Below, piece after piece: positions 22,982 to 31,006 of a stretch of DNA of 33,532 nt. The position numbers and the translations under genes were made by a program. Source of the stretch: Acidobacteriota bacterium (lineage in GTDB: Bacteria > Acidobacteriota > UBA6911 > RPQK01 > JADFOI01); NCBI GenBank assembly GCA_022545645.1, contig JACZQQ010000001.1:1-33532 (forward strand), given 5' to 3'. Under the pieces are notes generated by a model. The model had not been told where the DNA came from and did not search any database. It saw only the letters and a program-made list of their open reading frames with translations. The number at the start of each line of letters is the position of its first letter. The stretch's first letter is position 1.

Positions 22982-23013
22982 AAAAGAAAAAGCCCTTTCT
23001 GGCAAGAAAGGGC
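22982..23013 (-). terminator. Intrinsic terminator of the SAM riboswitch
   Basis: On the minus strand a perfect 9-bp stem (23005-23013 with 22992-23000, loop of four bases) is followed directly by TTTTTCTTTT (22982-22991). It lies 20 bp after the aptamer's closing helix and 77 bp before the thrC ATG, as expected for a transcriptional OFF switch. Confidence 0.88.
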
Positions 23014-23032
23014 CTCGACAGTTTCGATGCCG

Positions 23033-23134
23033 AACTTATCTTCCAGATTGTCCTGTGGGAATTAGCACCAAGCCCATAGGGGCTGGTTGCTGTGGAATCA
23101 ACGGGCCCGTTCCCTCCGCCACTCCTGATAAGTC
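23033..23134 (-). promoter_or_regulatory. SAM-I (S-box) riboswitch upstream of thrC-lysC
   Basis: Read on the minus strand, the segment opens with ACTTATC and closes with GATAAGT, forming helix P1 (23127-23133 with 23034-23040). In between, the conserved S-box elements occur in order: GGCGGAGGGA, then GGCCC, TGATTCC, GCAACC, GGTGCTAATTCC, and a final GGAAGAT joining P1. The match to the S-box consensus is close at nearly every invariant position. High S-adenosylmethionine should favour the downstream terminator and switch off thrC and lysC. Confidence 0.92.
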
Positions 23135-23140
23135 CATGTG

Positions 23141-23170
23141 ATAATACGACCGATTCAGTTATTCTGTCAA
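23141..23170 (-). promoter_or_regulatory. Strong promoter driving the SAM riboswitch leader
   Basis: On the minus strand, TTGACA (23165-23170) and TATTAT (23141-23146) are separated by 18 bases. The predicted start, about 7 bases further, falls at 23134, exactly the first base of the riboswitch. The promoter lies just before the tilS start on the opposite strand, so the two genes diverge over very little space. Confidence 0.8.
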
Positions 23171-23172
23171 GG

Positions 23173-24672
23173 ATGGAAAAGACGGTGAGGCCTTTCACAA
23201 AAAGGGTTTTGCAGACCCTTGACCGATATCAACTTCTTAAAGAGGGAGATCATACCCTGGTGGCGCTTTCGGGAGGTCCCGACTCTGTGGCGCTGCTCCT
23301 GGTCTTACAGGAGCTACGGGACAGGTTGTCACTGGAGCTATCCGCAGCCCACCTGAATCACCAGTTGAGGGGAGAAGAATCGGAGCAGGATGAGCAGTTT
23401 GTCTGCGACCTGTGCCGAAAACTCGCCATTCCCATCGAGGTCAGGCGCGTCGACACAGGGCATGCCGTGAGAGAAAGTGGTGAGAACCTGGAAAGTTGCG
23501 CACGCCGACTCCGCTACGATTTTCTCTTTGAGGTGGCCGGGAGGCAGGAGAGTCGAGTGGCAACAGGACATACGCTGAATGATCAGGCGGAAACCTTTTT
23601 GATGAAACTGGTTCGAGGATCTGGCCCGGCGGGTCTTTCCGGAATCTCTCCGCTACGCGTCAATTGGATGGGAACTCCCGGAACCTCCCTCTCCGTCACC
23701 GTGGTGAGACCGCTGCTGGGAACCTTGCGCCAGGATGTTCTGGACTACCTGGCGGATCAAAACCAGACTTACCGGATCGATTCGTCGAATCAAGATCTCA
23801 GTCTGGATCGAAATTGGGTCCGTCACCAGCTCATTCCCCTGTTGCAGGAGAGACTGAATCCGGCCCTGCTTGAGACTTTGCAAAGAAGCACCGAGCTGTT
23901 TGGAGAGGTCGAGGAGTTTTTGGGCCGGCAGGGGAAGGAGGCTTTCAATCGCTGCCGATCAGGAGGGGATCGAGGAACAAGGCTGCGCATCAGCGCGCTG
24001 GAAAATCTACCCGCCATTATTGCAAAGGAGGTCATTCGACGAGCCATAGCGACCTCAAAAGGGGATCTCCGCGACATCAACCTGAAGCACGTTGAGGAGG
24101 TTCTCCAGCTGAGTCGCATCACCAGTGGAAAGGAGATCCATTTACCGGGAGGGTTAAGGGTGCAGCGAGAATTCGAAGACTTGCGGTTTACCCTGGAGCC
24201 CCCGCCCGGCCCCTTTTCCTATCCCTTGAAGGTGCCTGGAGAAATCTACATCAAGGAAACGTCGAAATGTGTCGAGGCGCGAACGGGCCACGGGCGTAGA
24301 GAGGGAAAGAGAGAAAGAGAAAAAGAGAACAAAGGAGAGAGGAATAGAGAGGAATCTGTTTGGATCAAGTGGAGTGGGGAGAGCCTGACCGTTCGCAATC
24401 GCCGGCCGGGAGATATGTACCGTACTTCCTTGAAGTCCGGGGAAAAGAAACTGAAGGAATTGTTTCAAAAGGACCGAATTCCCAAGAGCCAACGAGACCG
24501 GTTGGTGGTGGTTGAAGGGGACAACGAGATTATCTGGGTGGAAGGATTCCCTGTTCAGCCGAAATATCGAGTTTCCCCGAGCGCTGCCCGAGCCTTGGAA
24601 ATTCGGTTGCGTCATGAAACTTCCGGTGGGAAAGAGCCTCTAAAGGAACGAGGAAAGAAGGTGGAAAAATGA
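23173..24672 (+). CDS. tilS: tRNA(Ile)-lysidine synthase
   Basis: It adds lysine to C34 of the CAU-anticodon tRNA-Ile2, using ATP, so that it reads AUA. The 499-residue protein has the PP-loop SGGPDS (33-38), the N-terminal ATPase domain with TGHTLNDQAETFLMKLVRGSG, a middle domain, and the TilS C-terminal domain (RNRRPGDMYRT, then KKLKELFQKDRIPKSQRD). The ATG at 23173 is the first plausible start; AAGG immediately before it is too close to be a good ribosome site, so GTG at 23185 is an alternative. Between the middle and C-terminal domains a highly charged insert (about residues 374-396) is encoded by a GA-rich repeat. Confidence 0.95.
   Translation: MEKTVRPFTKRVLQTLDRYQLLKEGDHTLVALSGGPDSVALLLVLQELRDRLSLELSAAHLNHQLRGEESEQDEQFVCDLCRKLAIPIEVRRVDTGHAVRESGENLESCARRLRYDFLFEVAGRQESRVATGHTLNDQAETFLMKLVRGSGPAGLSGISPLRVNWMGTPGTSLSVTVVRPLLGTLRQDVLDYLADQNQTYRIDSSNQDLSLDRNWVRHQLIPLLQERLNPALLETLQRSTELFGEVEEFLGRQGKEAFNRCRSGGDRGTRLRISALENLPAIIAKEVIRRAIATSKGDLRDINLKHVEEVLQLSRITSGKEIHLPGGLRVQREFEDLRFTLEPPPGPFSYPLKVPGEIYIKETSKCVEARTGHGRREGKREREKENKGERNREESVWIKWSGESLTVRNRRPGDMYRTSLKSGEKKLKELFQKDRIPKSQRDRLVVVEGDNEIIWVEGFPVQPKYRVSPSAARALEIRLRHETSGGKEPLKERGKKVEK
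24292..24352. repeat. GA-rich repeat inside tilS
   Basis: Almost pure purines (GAGAGGGAAAGAGAG-type units) code in frame for a run of Arg, Glu, Lys and Asn in the linker between the TilS middle and C-terminal domains. The tract begins with GGGCGTAGAGAG (24292-24303), the same 12-mer found at 10030-10041 next to the intergenic inverted repeat. It looks like an in-frame insertion or expansion of a dispersed repeat that the protein tolerates. Confidence 0.6.
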
Positions 24673-24730
24673 AACCCGTCGAAACCCAGACGCGTAAAAG
24701 GATTAGGGGAAGCCGGCGCGGTTTGCCCAT

Positions 24731-24760
24731 TTGGATATCGGGAGCTGAATAGCCTATAAT
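24731..24760 (+). promoter_or_regulatory. Promoter of the ftsH operon
   Basis: TTGGAT (24731-24736) and a perfect TATAAT (24755-24760) are separated by 18 bases in the 147-bp gap after tilS. The expected start near 24767 gives a leader of about 50 nt before the ftsH TTG. Confidence 0.65.
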
Positions 24761-24819
24761 AGAAGAGTTAAAGCGTTGAGACGGGCAAAATCTCGGCTTC
24801 CGTCGGAAGGTCATAGGCG

Positions 24820-26766
24820 TTGAATACCACAGCGAAAAACGTTTTTCTCTGGATTGTTATTATTGTTGCCGTAGTCGTGCTGTGGAATTTTCTCAACACG
24901 GTGCGCAGCGGAAACGTTGACGAGGTGAACTACTCTGAATTCACCTCTATGGTCAAAAACGACAAAATTAGAAGTTATCCCACCTCTCCCGTCACCTTGA
25001 GCGGAAATGAAGTCGAAGGTAAATACCTCGATTCTGTCACTGACACAGAGCGTAAGTTCCGGGTCATCATTCCCAAGGGATCCGAAGAGACCATTGCCAA
25101 TACCCTGAATGAAAAGGGCATCATCGTTAAAGTCAACGATGATGACCAGAATTCTTTCGTTTATATGCTCCTGACCTCCTGGTTTCCCATTATTCTGTTC
25201 GTGGGCTTCTGGATTTTTCTCATGCGCCAAATGCAAAGCGGTGGGAACAAGGCGCTTTCCTTTGGGAAGAGCCGGGCCAAGCTATCGACCAACCACCAGA
25301 AGAAGGTGACCTTCAAGGATGTGGCTGGTGTCGAGGAAGCGAAGGAGGAACTTCAGGAAATCATTGAGTTCCTGAAAGAACCTCAGAAATTCCAGAAGCT
25401 GGGTGGACGAATCCCCAAGGGCGTACTCCTGATGGGTCCTCCCGGGACGGGGAAGACTCTTTTGGCCCGGGCCATCGCAGGAGAAGCCAGCGTTCCCTTT
25501 TTCAGCATCAGCGGATCTGATTTTGTTGAGATGTTCGTCGGCGTGGGGGCGAGCCGGGTTAGAGACCTTTTTGAGCAAGGGAAGAAGAATGCACCCTGCA
25601 TCATCTTTATTGATGAAATTGACGCCGTTGGACGGCATCGTGGTGCCGGTTTGGGGGGAGGGCACGACGAACGAGAACAGACCCTGAATCAGTTGCTGGT
25701 TGAAATGGACGGGTTCGAATCCAACGAGGGAGTGATTCTCATTGCTGCGACCAACCGTCCCGATGTACTGGATCCTGCTCTTATGCGCCCAGGTCGTTTC
25801 GATCGTGAAGTTGTGGTGACGTTGCCCGATATCAAAGGAAGGGAAGGCATTATCAAGGTCCACACTCGACGGATTCCGTTTGCAAAGGACGTGGACATCT
25901 CGATTCTTGCTCGAGGGACTCCGGGAATGTCCGGAGCCCAGCTGGCCAATCTGGTCAATGAGGCCGCACTGAATGCGGCTAGATTCGACCGCAAGTCAGT
26001 GGCCATGGCGGACTTTGAAGAGGCCAAAGACAAGGTGTTGATGGGCAAAGAGCGTAAATCCATGATCATGAGTGACGAGGAGAAGCGCAATACCGCCTAC
26101 CATGAGGCGGGTCATGCGCTTGCGGCTCATCTGCTTCCTGACGCAGATCCGCTGCACAAAGTCACCATTATCCCTCGGGGAAGGGCCTTGGGTGTGACCA
26201 TGCAGCTCCCCGAGGAAGATAAGTACAGCTACACCAGGGAATATATGGAAGCTTCCCTGACGATTCTGCTGGCAGGGCGAGTTGCGGAAGAACTCGTTCT
26301 TGGAAGCTGCACAACAGGTGCCTCCAATGATCTGGAACGGGTAACGGAACGAGCCCGTAAGATGGTTTGTGAGTGGGGCATGAGCGAAGAAATAGGACCC
26401 TTGAGCTACGGTAAGAAGGAAGAACAGATTTTCCTGGGCAGGGAAATCGCACAGCACCAGGATTACAGTGAAAACACTGCGATGCAGATTGACAAGGAAG
26501 TCAAGAAGGTTGTGCTGGCGGCTTACGCCGAGGCCAGAAAGCTTTTGGAAGAAAACCGGGACGCCCTGATTCTAGTGGCGGAAGCCTTGTTGGAGTACGA
26601 AACCCTGGATGGGAATGAAGTCAAAGCAGTCATCAAGGGCGAAAAGATCCACCGGGAACTCGAAGTGGAGCCTCCTGATGCACCAGAACCTGAGCAGGAG
26701 GAGAAGGAGCAGGAAAAGTCGCTGCCGTCTCTGGTCAATCCTGACGAGCGCCCAGCCCCCGCGTGA
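24820..26766 (+). CDS. ftsH: ATP-dependent zinc metalloprotease FtsH
   Basis: This membrane-bound AAA+ protease degrades misfolded membrane and selected cytoplasmic proteins. The 648-residue protein has a membrane helix (6-25), a periplasmic domain (26-115), a second helix (about 119-136), the AAA+ module with Walker A GPPGTGKT (206-213), Walker B IIFIDEID (D265, E266), the second region of homology with ATNRPDVLDPALMRPGRFDR, and the protease with H428-E-A-G-H432 plus D504 as third zinc ligand. The start is a TTG: an in-frame stop lies six bases upstream and the next Met would remove the first helix. A GGAAGG is 9-10 bases upstream. It leads the ftsH-folP-cdaA-cdaR-glmM operon. Confidence 0.97.
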   Translation: MNTTAKNVFLWIVIIVAVVVLWNFLNTVRSGNVDEVNYSEFTSMVKNDKIRSYPTSPVTLSGNEVEGKYLDSVTDTERKFRVIIPKGSEETIANTLNEKGIIVKVNDDDQNSFVYMLLTSWFPIILFVGFWIFLMRQMQSGGNKALSFGKSRAKLSTNHQKKVTFKDVAGVEEAKEELQEIIEFLKEPQKFQKLGGRIPKGVLLMGPPGTGKTLLARAIAGEASVPFFSISGSDFVEMFVGVGASRVRDLFEQGKKNAPCIIFIDEIDAVGRHRGAGLGGGHDEREQTLNQLLVEMDGFESNEGVILIAATNRPDVLDPALMRPGRFDREVVVTLPDIKGREGIIKVHTRRIPFAKDVDISILARGTPGMSGAQLANLVNEAALNAARFDRKSVAMADFEEAKDKVLMGKERKSMIMSDEEKRNTAYHEAGHALAAHLLPDADPLHKVTIIPRGRALGVTMQLPEEDKYSYTREYMEASLTILLAGRVAEELVLGSCTTGASNDLERVTERARKMVCEWGMSEEIGPLSYGKKEEQIFLGREIAQHQDYSENTAMQIDKEVKKVVLAAYAEARKLLEENRDALILVAEALLEYETLDGNEVKAVIKGEKIHRELEVEPPDAPEPEQEEKEQEKSLPSLVNPDERPAPA

Positions 26767-27686
26767 GCAAGGATACTCTTACTTTTTCATCGTGGCCCAG
26801 TGGCACGATTGGCTCCGATGTGTCCATGTCCAGAAGAGCCTATGTTCTGCGGGCCCGCGATAAAAAACTGGAACTTGGAAGACGCACCCGGGTCATGGGA
26901 GTCGTCAATATTACCCCCGACTCCTTCTTCGATGGGGGCCGTTGTTTCGAGCGTTCAAAAGCAGTGGAATGTTGTCTGCAGTTGGTCGAGAGTGGTGCCG
27001 ATATTATCGATCTGGGCGGGGAATCCTCCCGACCTGGCGCTGAGCCGATATCTGTCCAGGAAGAACTGGAACGGGTTTTACCGGTACTACAGGAGGTTCG
27101 TAAACAGGTGCCGGTACTCATTTCGGTGGATACCTGCAAATCTGCGGTGGCACGTGAGGCACTCAAAGAAGGAGCAGATATTGTCAACGACATCAGCGCC
27201 TTTCGTCTGGATCCGGAAATGCCGCGGGTGGTCAAGGAGTGGGATGCAGCGGTGGTGCTGATGCATATGCGTGGAACCCCTCAGATCATGCAGGAACTCC
27301 CTCCCAGTGAGGATATCCTGGAAGAGGTTCAGACGGATTTGCAGGCAGCGGTTTCGAAGGCCTCCGAAAACGGCATTCCGGAGGAGAGCATCATCATCGA
27401 TCCAGGTATTGGTTTCGGCAAAACGGTTGAAGATAACTGCAGGATCTTGAACCGGTTATCCTTTCTCGAGACCTTTGATTTGCCGGTGCTGGTCGGAACT
27501 TCTCGAAAGAGTTTCCTGGGCGGTATTTTGGATATCCCTGCTCAAGATCGAATCTGGGGTAGTGCGGCCTCTGTGGCCGTTGCCATCATGCGGGGAGCCC
27601 ACATCGTGAGATTGCATGATGTGGCAGAGATGAACCAGGTTGCCCAAATCACGGACGCCATCCTGACGGAGAGTCGTTTGCAATAA
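26763..27686 (+). CDS. folP: Dihydropteroate synthase
   Basis: It joins para-aminobenzoate to the pterin diphosphate in folate synthesis and is the target of sulfonamides. The hallmarks are MGVVNITPDSFFDGG (45-59), GGESSRPGAE, DISAFRLD, and the C-terminal GIGFGKTVEDN and GTSRKSFLG. The annotated GTG overlaps the ftsH stop (GTGA), suggesting coupling, but no Shine-Dalgarno is visible. The ATG at 26826 would give an N-terminus of more usual length (about 24 residues before MGVVN) and is a real alternative. ftsH next to folP is a conserved order, as in E. coli ftsH-folP-glmM. Confidence 0.96.
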   Translation: MSKDTLTFSSWPSGTIGSDVSMSRRAYVLRARDKKLELGRRTRVMGVVNITPDSFFDGGRCFERSKAVECCLQLVESGADIIDLGGESSRPGAEPISVQEELERVLPVLQEVRKQVPVLISVDTCKSAVAREALKEGADIVNDISAFRLDPEMPRVVKEWDAAVVLMHMRGTPQIMQELPPSEDILEEVQTDLQAAVSKASENGIPEESIIIDPGIGFGKTVEDNCRILNRLSFLETFDLPVLVGTSRKSFLGGILDIPAQDRIWGSAASVAVAIMRGAHIVRLHDVAEMNQVAQITDAILTESRLQ

Positions 27687-28498
27687 TGGCCGATTTTCAA
27701 CTCCAGATCTGGGATATCATCGATATACTGGTGATTGCCTTCATTCTCTATCAGGTCCTGCTCCTGATCAAGGGCACCCGAGGATGGCAAATGACGCTGG
27801 GGATTACCTCCCTGTTTTTCTTCTACTACCTGAGCCGGTTCATGGAATTGAGGACCATCGAATGGTTGTTGGCCAATTTCTTCACCTACTTTATCTTTGC
27901 CCTGATTGTCATTTTTCAGTCAGAGATACGAAGGGGACTGGCGCAAATAGGAAGGGGACGTTTCATCCTGAGACTCACGGGTAAAAAACCTGAGAAACAG
28001 TTTGACGAGATCATACTGGCTGCCACCACTCTCTCCAGCCAGAGAATAGGAGCGCTGATCGTTATCGAGAGAGAGATTGGACTGAAAAATTACATCGAAA
28101 GCGGGATTAAGCTGGATGCCTTTTTGACCTACGATCTTCTGGTCACGATTTTCAATCCCAAGACCCCTCTGCACGACGGGGCGGTCATCCTACAGGAGAA
28201 CCGGATCAGTGCGGCCGCATGCTTTTTACCCCTGACTCTAGATCCCTACTTGAGTAAGGAATTGGGGACTCGGCACCGCGCTGCTATCGGGATTACCGAG
28301 GAAACCGATGCTGTGGCTGTCGTTGTTTCTGAAGAAACCGGTAAAACCTCGGTTGTCTTTGGTGGAGAAATCGTGCGCAACCTGGATGGCCCTCGATTGC
28401 TCAAGGTTTTGCAGAAAACGATGGAGGGTCAGGCCCAAGCCCTCAACTTTAAAACCCAGGGGCAAAAGGAAGCAGAACAGCGAGAACAGGCAGTATGA
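27686..28498 (+). CDS. cdaA: Diadenylate cyclase CdaA (c-di-AMP synthase)
   Basis: It makes cyclic di-AMP from two ATP, the second messenger for osmotic and cell-wall homeostasis. Three membrane helices (about 12-28, 36-50, 62-78) precede the DAC domain (about 105-245), with the signature D164-G165-A166 and R196-H197-R198 motifs intact, so it should be active. Its length of 270 residues is typical. The ATG shares one base with the folP stop (TAATG) and its stop overlaps cdaR by 4 bp. The cdaA-cdaR-glmM order is the classic arrangement in which the regulator and glmM product modulate the cyclase. Confidence 0.97.
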   Translation: MADFQLQIWDIIDILVIAFILYQVLLLIKGTRGWQMTLGITSLFFFYYLSRFMELRTIEWLLANFFTYFIFALIVIFQSEIRRGLAQIGRGRFILRLTGKKPEKQFDEIILAATTLSSQRIGALIVIEREIGLKNYIESGIKLDAFLTYDLLVTIFNPKTPLHDGAVILQENRISAAACFLPLTLDPYLSKELGTRHRAAIGITEETDAVAVVVSEETGKTSVVFGGEIVRNLDGPRLLKVLQKTMEGQAQALNFKTQGQKEAEQREQAV

Positions 28499-29427
28499 AT
28501 ATTCTGCGGGAGTTTCTCTTCAACAATATTGGGCTCAAAGCGATCTCTCTTTTGCTTGCCTTACTGCTCTGGTTGCAGGTTGCCGGCCAGCAGACAGTCC
28601 AGCAGAAACTTGATCTTCCCGTCGTCTTTGTGAATATGGCCCCCGAAATGGAAATTTCCAACGACTATGTAAGACGAGTGGATGTGGTTCTGAGTTCCCG
28701 GCGAGGCACTTCCAACTTCGAAGACGGAAGTCTGACCGTCAAAATAGACCTCAGAGGATCAACCCCCGGAGCCGAAAAGTCGTATCCTTTAACTGCAGAC
28801 AACATCTCAGACAGGCCTTCTGGTGTGGAAGTCGTGAGTATCTCTCCGACCAGCATCCGCCTGCTGTTGGAAAATACGATACGAAAGAGTATCGAGGTCG
28901 TGCCTGAACTGGTGGGTGAGCCTGCTGAAGGATTTCAGGTCACCAAGGTGACTGCTCCTTGGGTGACCATTATTGGTCCCCAATCGCGGGTCCAGGAAGT
29001 CTCTGAGGCTCAAACCGAACCCATTGGGATAACGGGATTGTCTTCGACCTTGGTGAGCAACGTGGCAGTGGATATCGGTGAAGTTGCTCTGCGTATGGAA
29101 CCGGCCTCGGTGGATATTGTCGTCACTATTGAAGAGGAAAGACGGAAAGTGCAAGTTCGCAGAATTCCCATCGAGTTGCTTCCGGAGGGCATTGAAGCGA
29201 CGCTGATGACCCGGCGGGTGGAGGTCGTTGGGACCGTGCCCCTCTCGTTTTCCGGAGAGCTCACGGTGCAGGATTTTCAGGCTACGGTGAACGTTGAGAC
29301 ATTGGAGCCGCGACAAGAGTCATACGAATTGGCCCCACAAATTACCTTAAGATCTGACGAGTATGTAGGCACTTTCCGAATACAATCGGTGATTCCAGAC
29401 ACCATTAAGGTAAGAAGAGTCAGGTGA
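28495..29427 (+). CDS. cdaR: YbbR-domain regulator CdaR
   Basis: The 310-residue protein has one N-terminal membrane helix (about 12-32, AISLLLALLLWLQVAG) and about three repeated beta-rich YbbR-like domains outside the membrane, with repeats of the pattern VxxPxxVxIxGP visible at KVTAPWVTIIGPQSRV. In Firmicutes, CdaR binds CdaA and modulates its activity; the same role is likely here from the gene order. It overlaps cdaA by 4 bp and precedes glmM with one base between stop and start. Confidence 0.9.
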   Translation: MNILREFLFNNIGLKAISLLLALLLWLQVAGQQTVQQKLDLPVVFVNMAPEMEISNDYVRRVDVVLSSRRGTSNFEDGSLTVKIDLRGSTPGAEKSYPLTADNISDRPSGVEVVSISPTSIRLLLENTIRKSIEVVPELVGEPAEGFQVTKVTAPWVTIIGPQSRVQEVSEAQTEPIGITGLSSTLVSNVAVDIGEVALRMEPASVDIVVTIEEERRKVQVRRIPIELLPEGIEATLMTRRVEVVGTVPLSFSGELTVQDFQATVNVETLEPRQESYELAPQITLRSDEYVGTFRIQSVIPDTIKVRRVR

Positions 29428-29428
29428 C

Positions 29429-30772
29429 ATGCGTGAGCTGTTCGGGACCGATGGTGTTCGCGGAATCGCCGGCGAATATCCGCTGGATCTCTCCACCCTT
29501 TACAAATTAGGCAAGGCCGTCGTTCGCTCCGGCAAACGGAGCATCCTGATTGGCAGAGATACTCGTGCCAGTGGGCTCTGGATCGAGAATGTCCTGCAAC
29601 AAGCTATCGTCTGGCAGGGAGGGATGGTCACTCTGGCCGATGTGATCACAACGCCTGGGGTGGCCATTCTTTCCCGCGATGTTCCTTTTGATGCGGGAAT
29701 TGTTATATCCGCGTCACACAACCCTTACCAAGACAACGGAATAAAGATCTTCTCCAGCAGCGGAATCAAACTGACGGACGAAGAAGAAGAGTGGATCGAA
29801 GAGGAAGTGGCCGGAGATTCGAATTCCGATCCTCTTCCACTGATTGCCAAAGATCGGAACCAGGAAGAGATCATTACCTTTAATCGCGAGTTGGTAGGAC
29901 GCTACATTGATTTTTTGCGGAGTGTCTCATCGGTGGGTGTTCTCAAGTCTCTGAAAATCGTTTTGGATTGTGCCCATGGTGCAGCGTTTCACATTGCTCC
30001 TCAAGTGTTTCGAGAGTTGGGAGCCGAGGTGGTGGTCCTAAACGCCGAACCCAATGGTCGGAATATCAATCACGACTGTGGAGCTGTTTACCCCCAAGGG
30101 ATGGCTCAGGCCGTGGTCGATTCTCAGGCTTCCTTGGGTGTGGCCTTTGATGGAGATTGTGATCGAGCCATTTTCTGTGATGCAAAGGGCAATCTTTTGG
30201 ACGGGGATTACACTCTCTTTATCCTGGCACGATTTTTTCAACAGAGGGGACAATTGGAGTCCGGATGTGTGGTTTCTACGGTGATGGCCAATAAAGGCTT
30301 GGAAGTAGCGCTAAAGAAGGAAAGGATACGGATGTTGCGCACCCAGGTTGGAGATCGCTATGTCCTGGGAGAAATGCTTCGAGGAAACCACGCTCTGGGA
30401 GGTGAGCAGTCCGGCCACCTGATCATGAGGGCCAACAGCTTAGTGGGAGACGGAATCCTGAGTGCTTTGAAGATGAGCCAGATTCTGTTGGAGGAGGGCG
30501 GATCCTTGGATGACCTGGCTCGCGGGTTTGAAAAGTTTCCACAGATTCTGATCAATGTTCGGGTCAGGAAGAAGCGTGACTACTCGAAGATTGCCGAGAT
30601 TCAGAAGGAAATTGAAGCGGCCAGTAAAAACCTCGGGGAGAGAGGACGAGTTGTGATTCGCTACTCAGGTACCGAACCACTGGTAAGAATCATGTTGGAG
30701 GGAGAAAAAGAGACAGAAATCAAGAAATATGCGGAGACGATTGCGGCGCGGTTTCAGGAGAAGCTGGGGTAA
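29429..30772 (+). CDS. glmM: Phosphoglucosamine mutase
   Basis: It interconverts glucosamine-6-phosphate and glucosamine-1-phosphate on the way to UDP-GlcNAc for peptidoglycan and LPS. The 447-residue protein shows the phosphoserine loop ISASHNPYQDNG with S96, the metal loop D241-G-D243-C-D245-R246, the sugar-binding GGEQSGH, and the phosphate-binding RYSGTEPLVRIMLEG at the C-terminus. The ATG follows the cdaR stop by one base, with AGGTGA as ribosome site. Known GlmM proteins bind and inhibit CdaA, so the operon links precursor supply to c-di-AMP. Confidence 0.97.
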   Translation: MRELFGTDGVRGIAGEYPLDLSTLYKLGKAVVRSGKRSILIGRDTRASGLWIENVLQQAIVWQGGMVTLADVITTPGVAILSRDVPFDAGIVISASHNPYQDNGIKIFSSSGIKLTDEEEEWIEEEVAGDSNSDPLPLIAKDRNQEEIITFNRELVGRYIDFLRSVSSVGVLKSLKIVLDCAHGAAFHIAPQVFRELGAEVVVLNAEPNGRNINHDCGAVYPQGMAQAVVDSQASLGVAFDGDCDRAIFCDAKGNLLDGDYTLFILARFFQQRGQLESGCVVSTVMANKGLEVALKKERIRMLRTQVGDRYVLGEMLRGNHALGGEQSGHLIMRANSLVGDGILSALKMSQILLEEGGSLDDLARGFEKFPQILINVRVRKKRDYSKIAEIQKEIEAASKNLGERGRVVIRYSGTEPLVRIMLEGEKETEIKKYAETIAARFQEKLG

Positions 30773-30788
30773 GCACAGACCGCCGACC

Positions 30789-30852
30789 TGGGGACAGGCC
30801 CAGAATTCTGGCGGAAACCCTTGAATTTAAAGGAGAATTCTTGGGGCTGGCA
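30789..30852. repeat. Degenerate inverted repeat, second copy of the GGGGACAG family
   Basis: GGGGACAGGCCCAGAATTC (from 30790) has an inverted partner GAATTCTTGGGGCTGGCACC (30835-30854). The core matches the intergenic repeat at 10037-10120 (GGGGACAGTCCCAAGAATTC). It lies just after glmM and could affect the 3' end of the operon transcript, but it has no U-run. Confidence 0.55.
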
Positions 30853-30894
30853 CCAAACTACCACACCCCGCTTCGCAACAAGAACCTATGTATA

Positions 30895-31000
30895 CTCGTC
30901 TGTCGTGTGTTGTCAGTCGTCTGTTGTCAGCGGTCAGCGGTCTGTGGTCTGCCGCCCGGAGTCAGGAGGTCAGGTGGTCAGGTGGTCAGCCGGTTAGGAG
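30895..31000. repeat. Degenerate GTCAG/GGTCTG tandem repeat
   Basis: Short units of the type GTCAG, GTCTG and GGTCAGGT recur irregularly across about 100 bp, most regularly at 30966-30990 where the 8-mer GGTCAGGT repeats. It is low-complexity spacer DNA between glmM and rfaE2, ending at the ribosome site (TTAGGAG) of rfaE2. The rest of the 234-bp gap holds only the inverted repeat above and no gene. Confidence 0.6.
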
Positions 31001-31006
31001 ATTAGT

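Noticed and set aside
30895..31000. Possible CRISPR array
   Set aside because: Units are 5-8 bases, irregular and contiguous, with no spacers of constant length.
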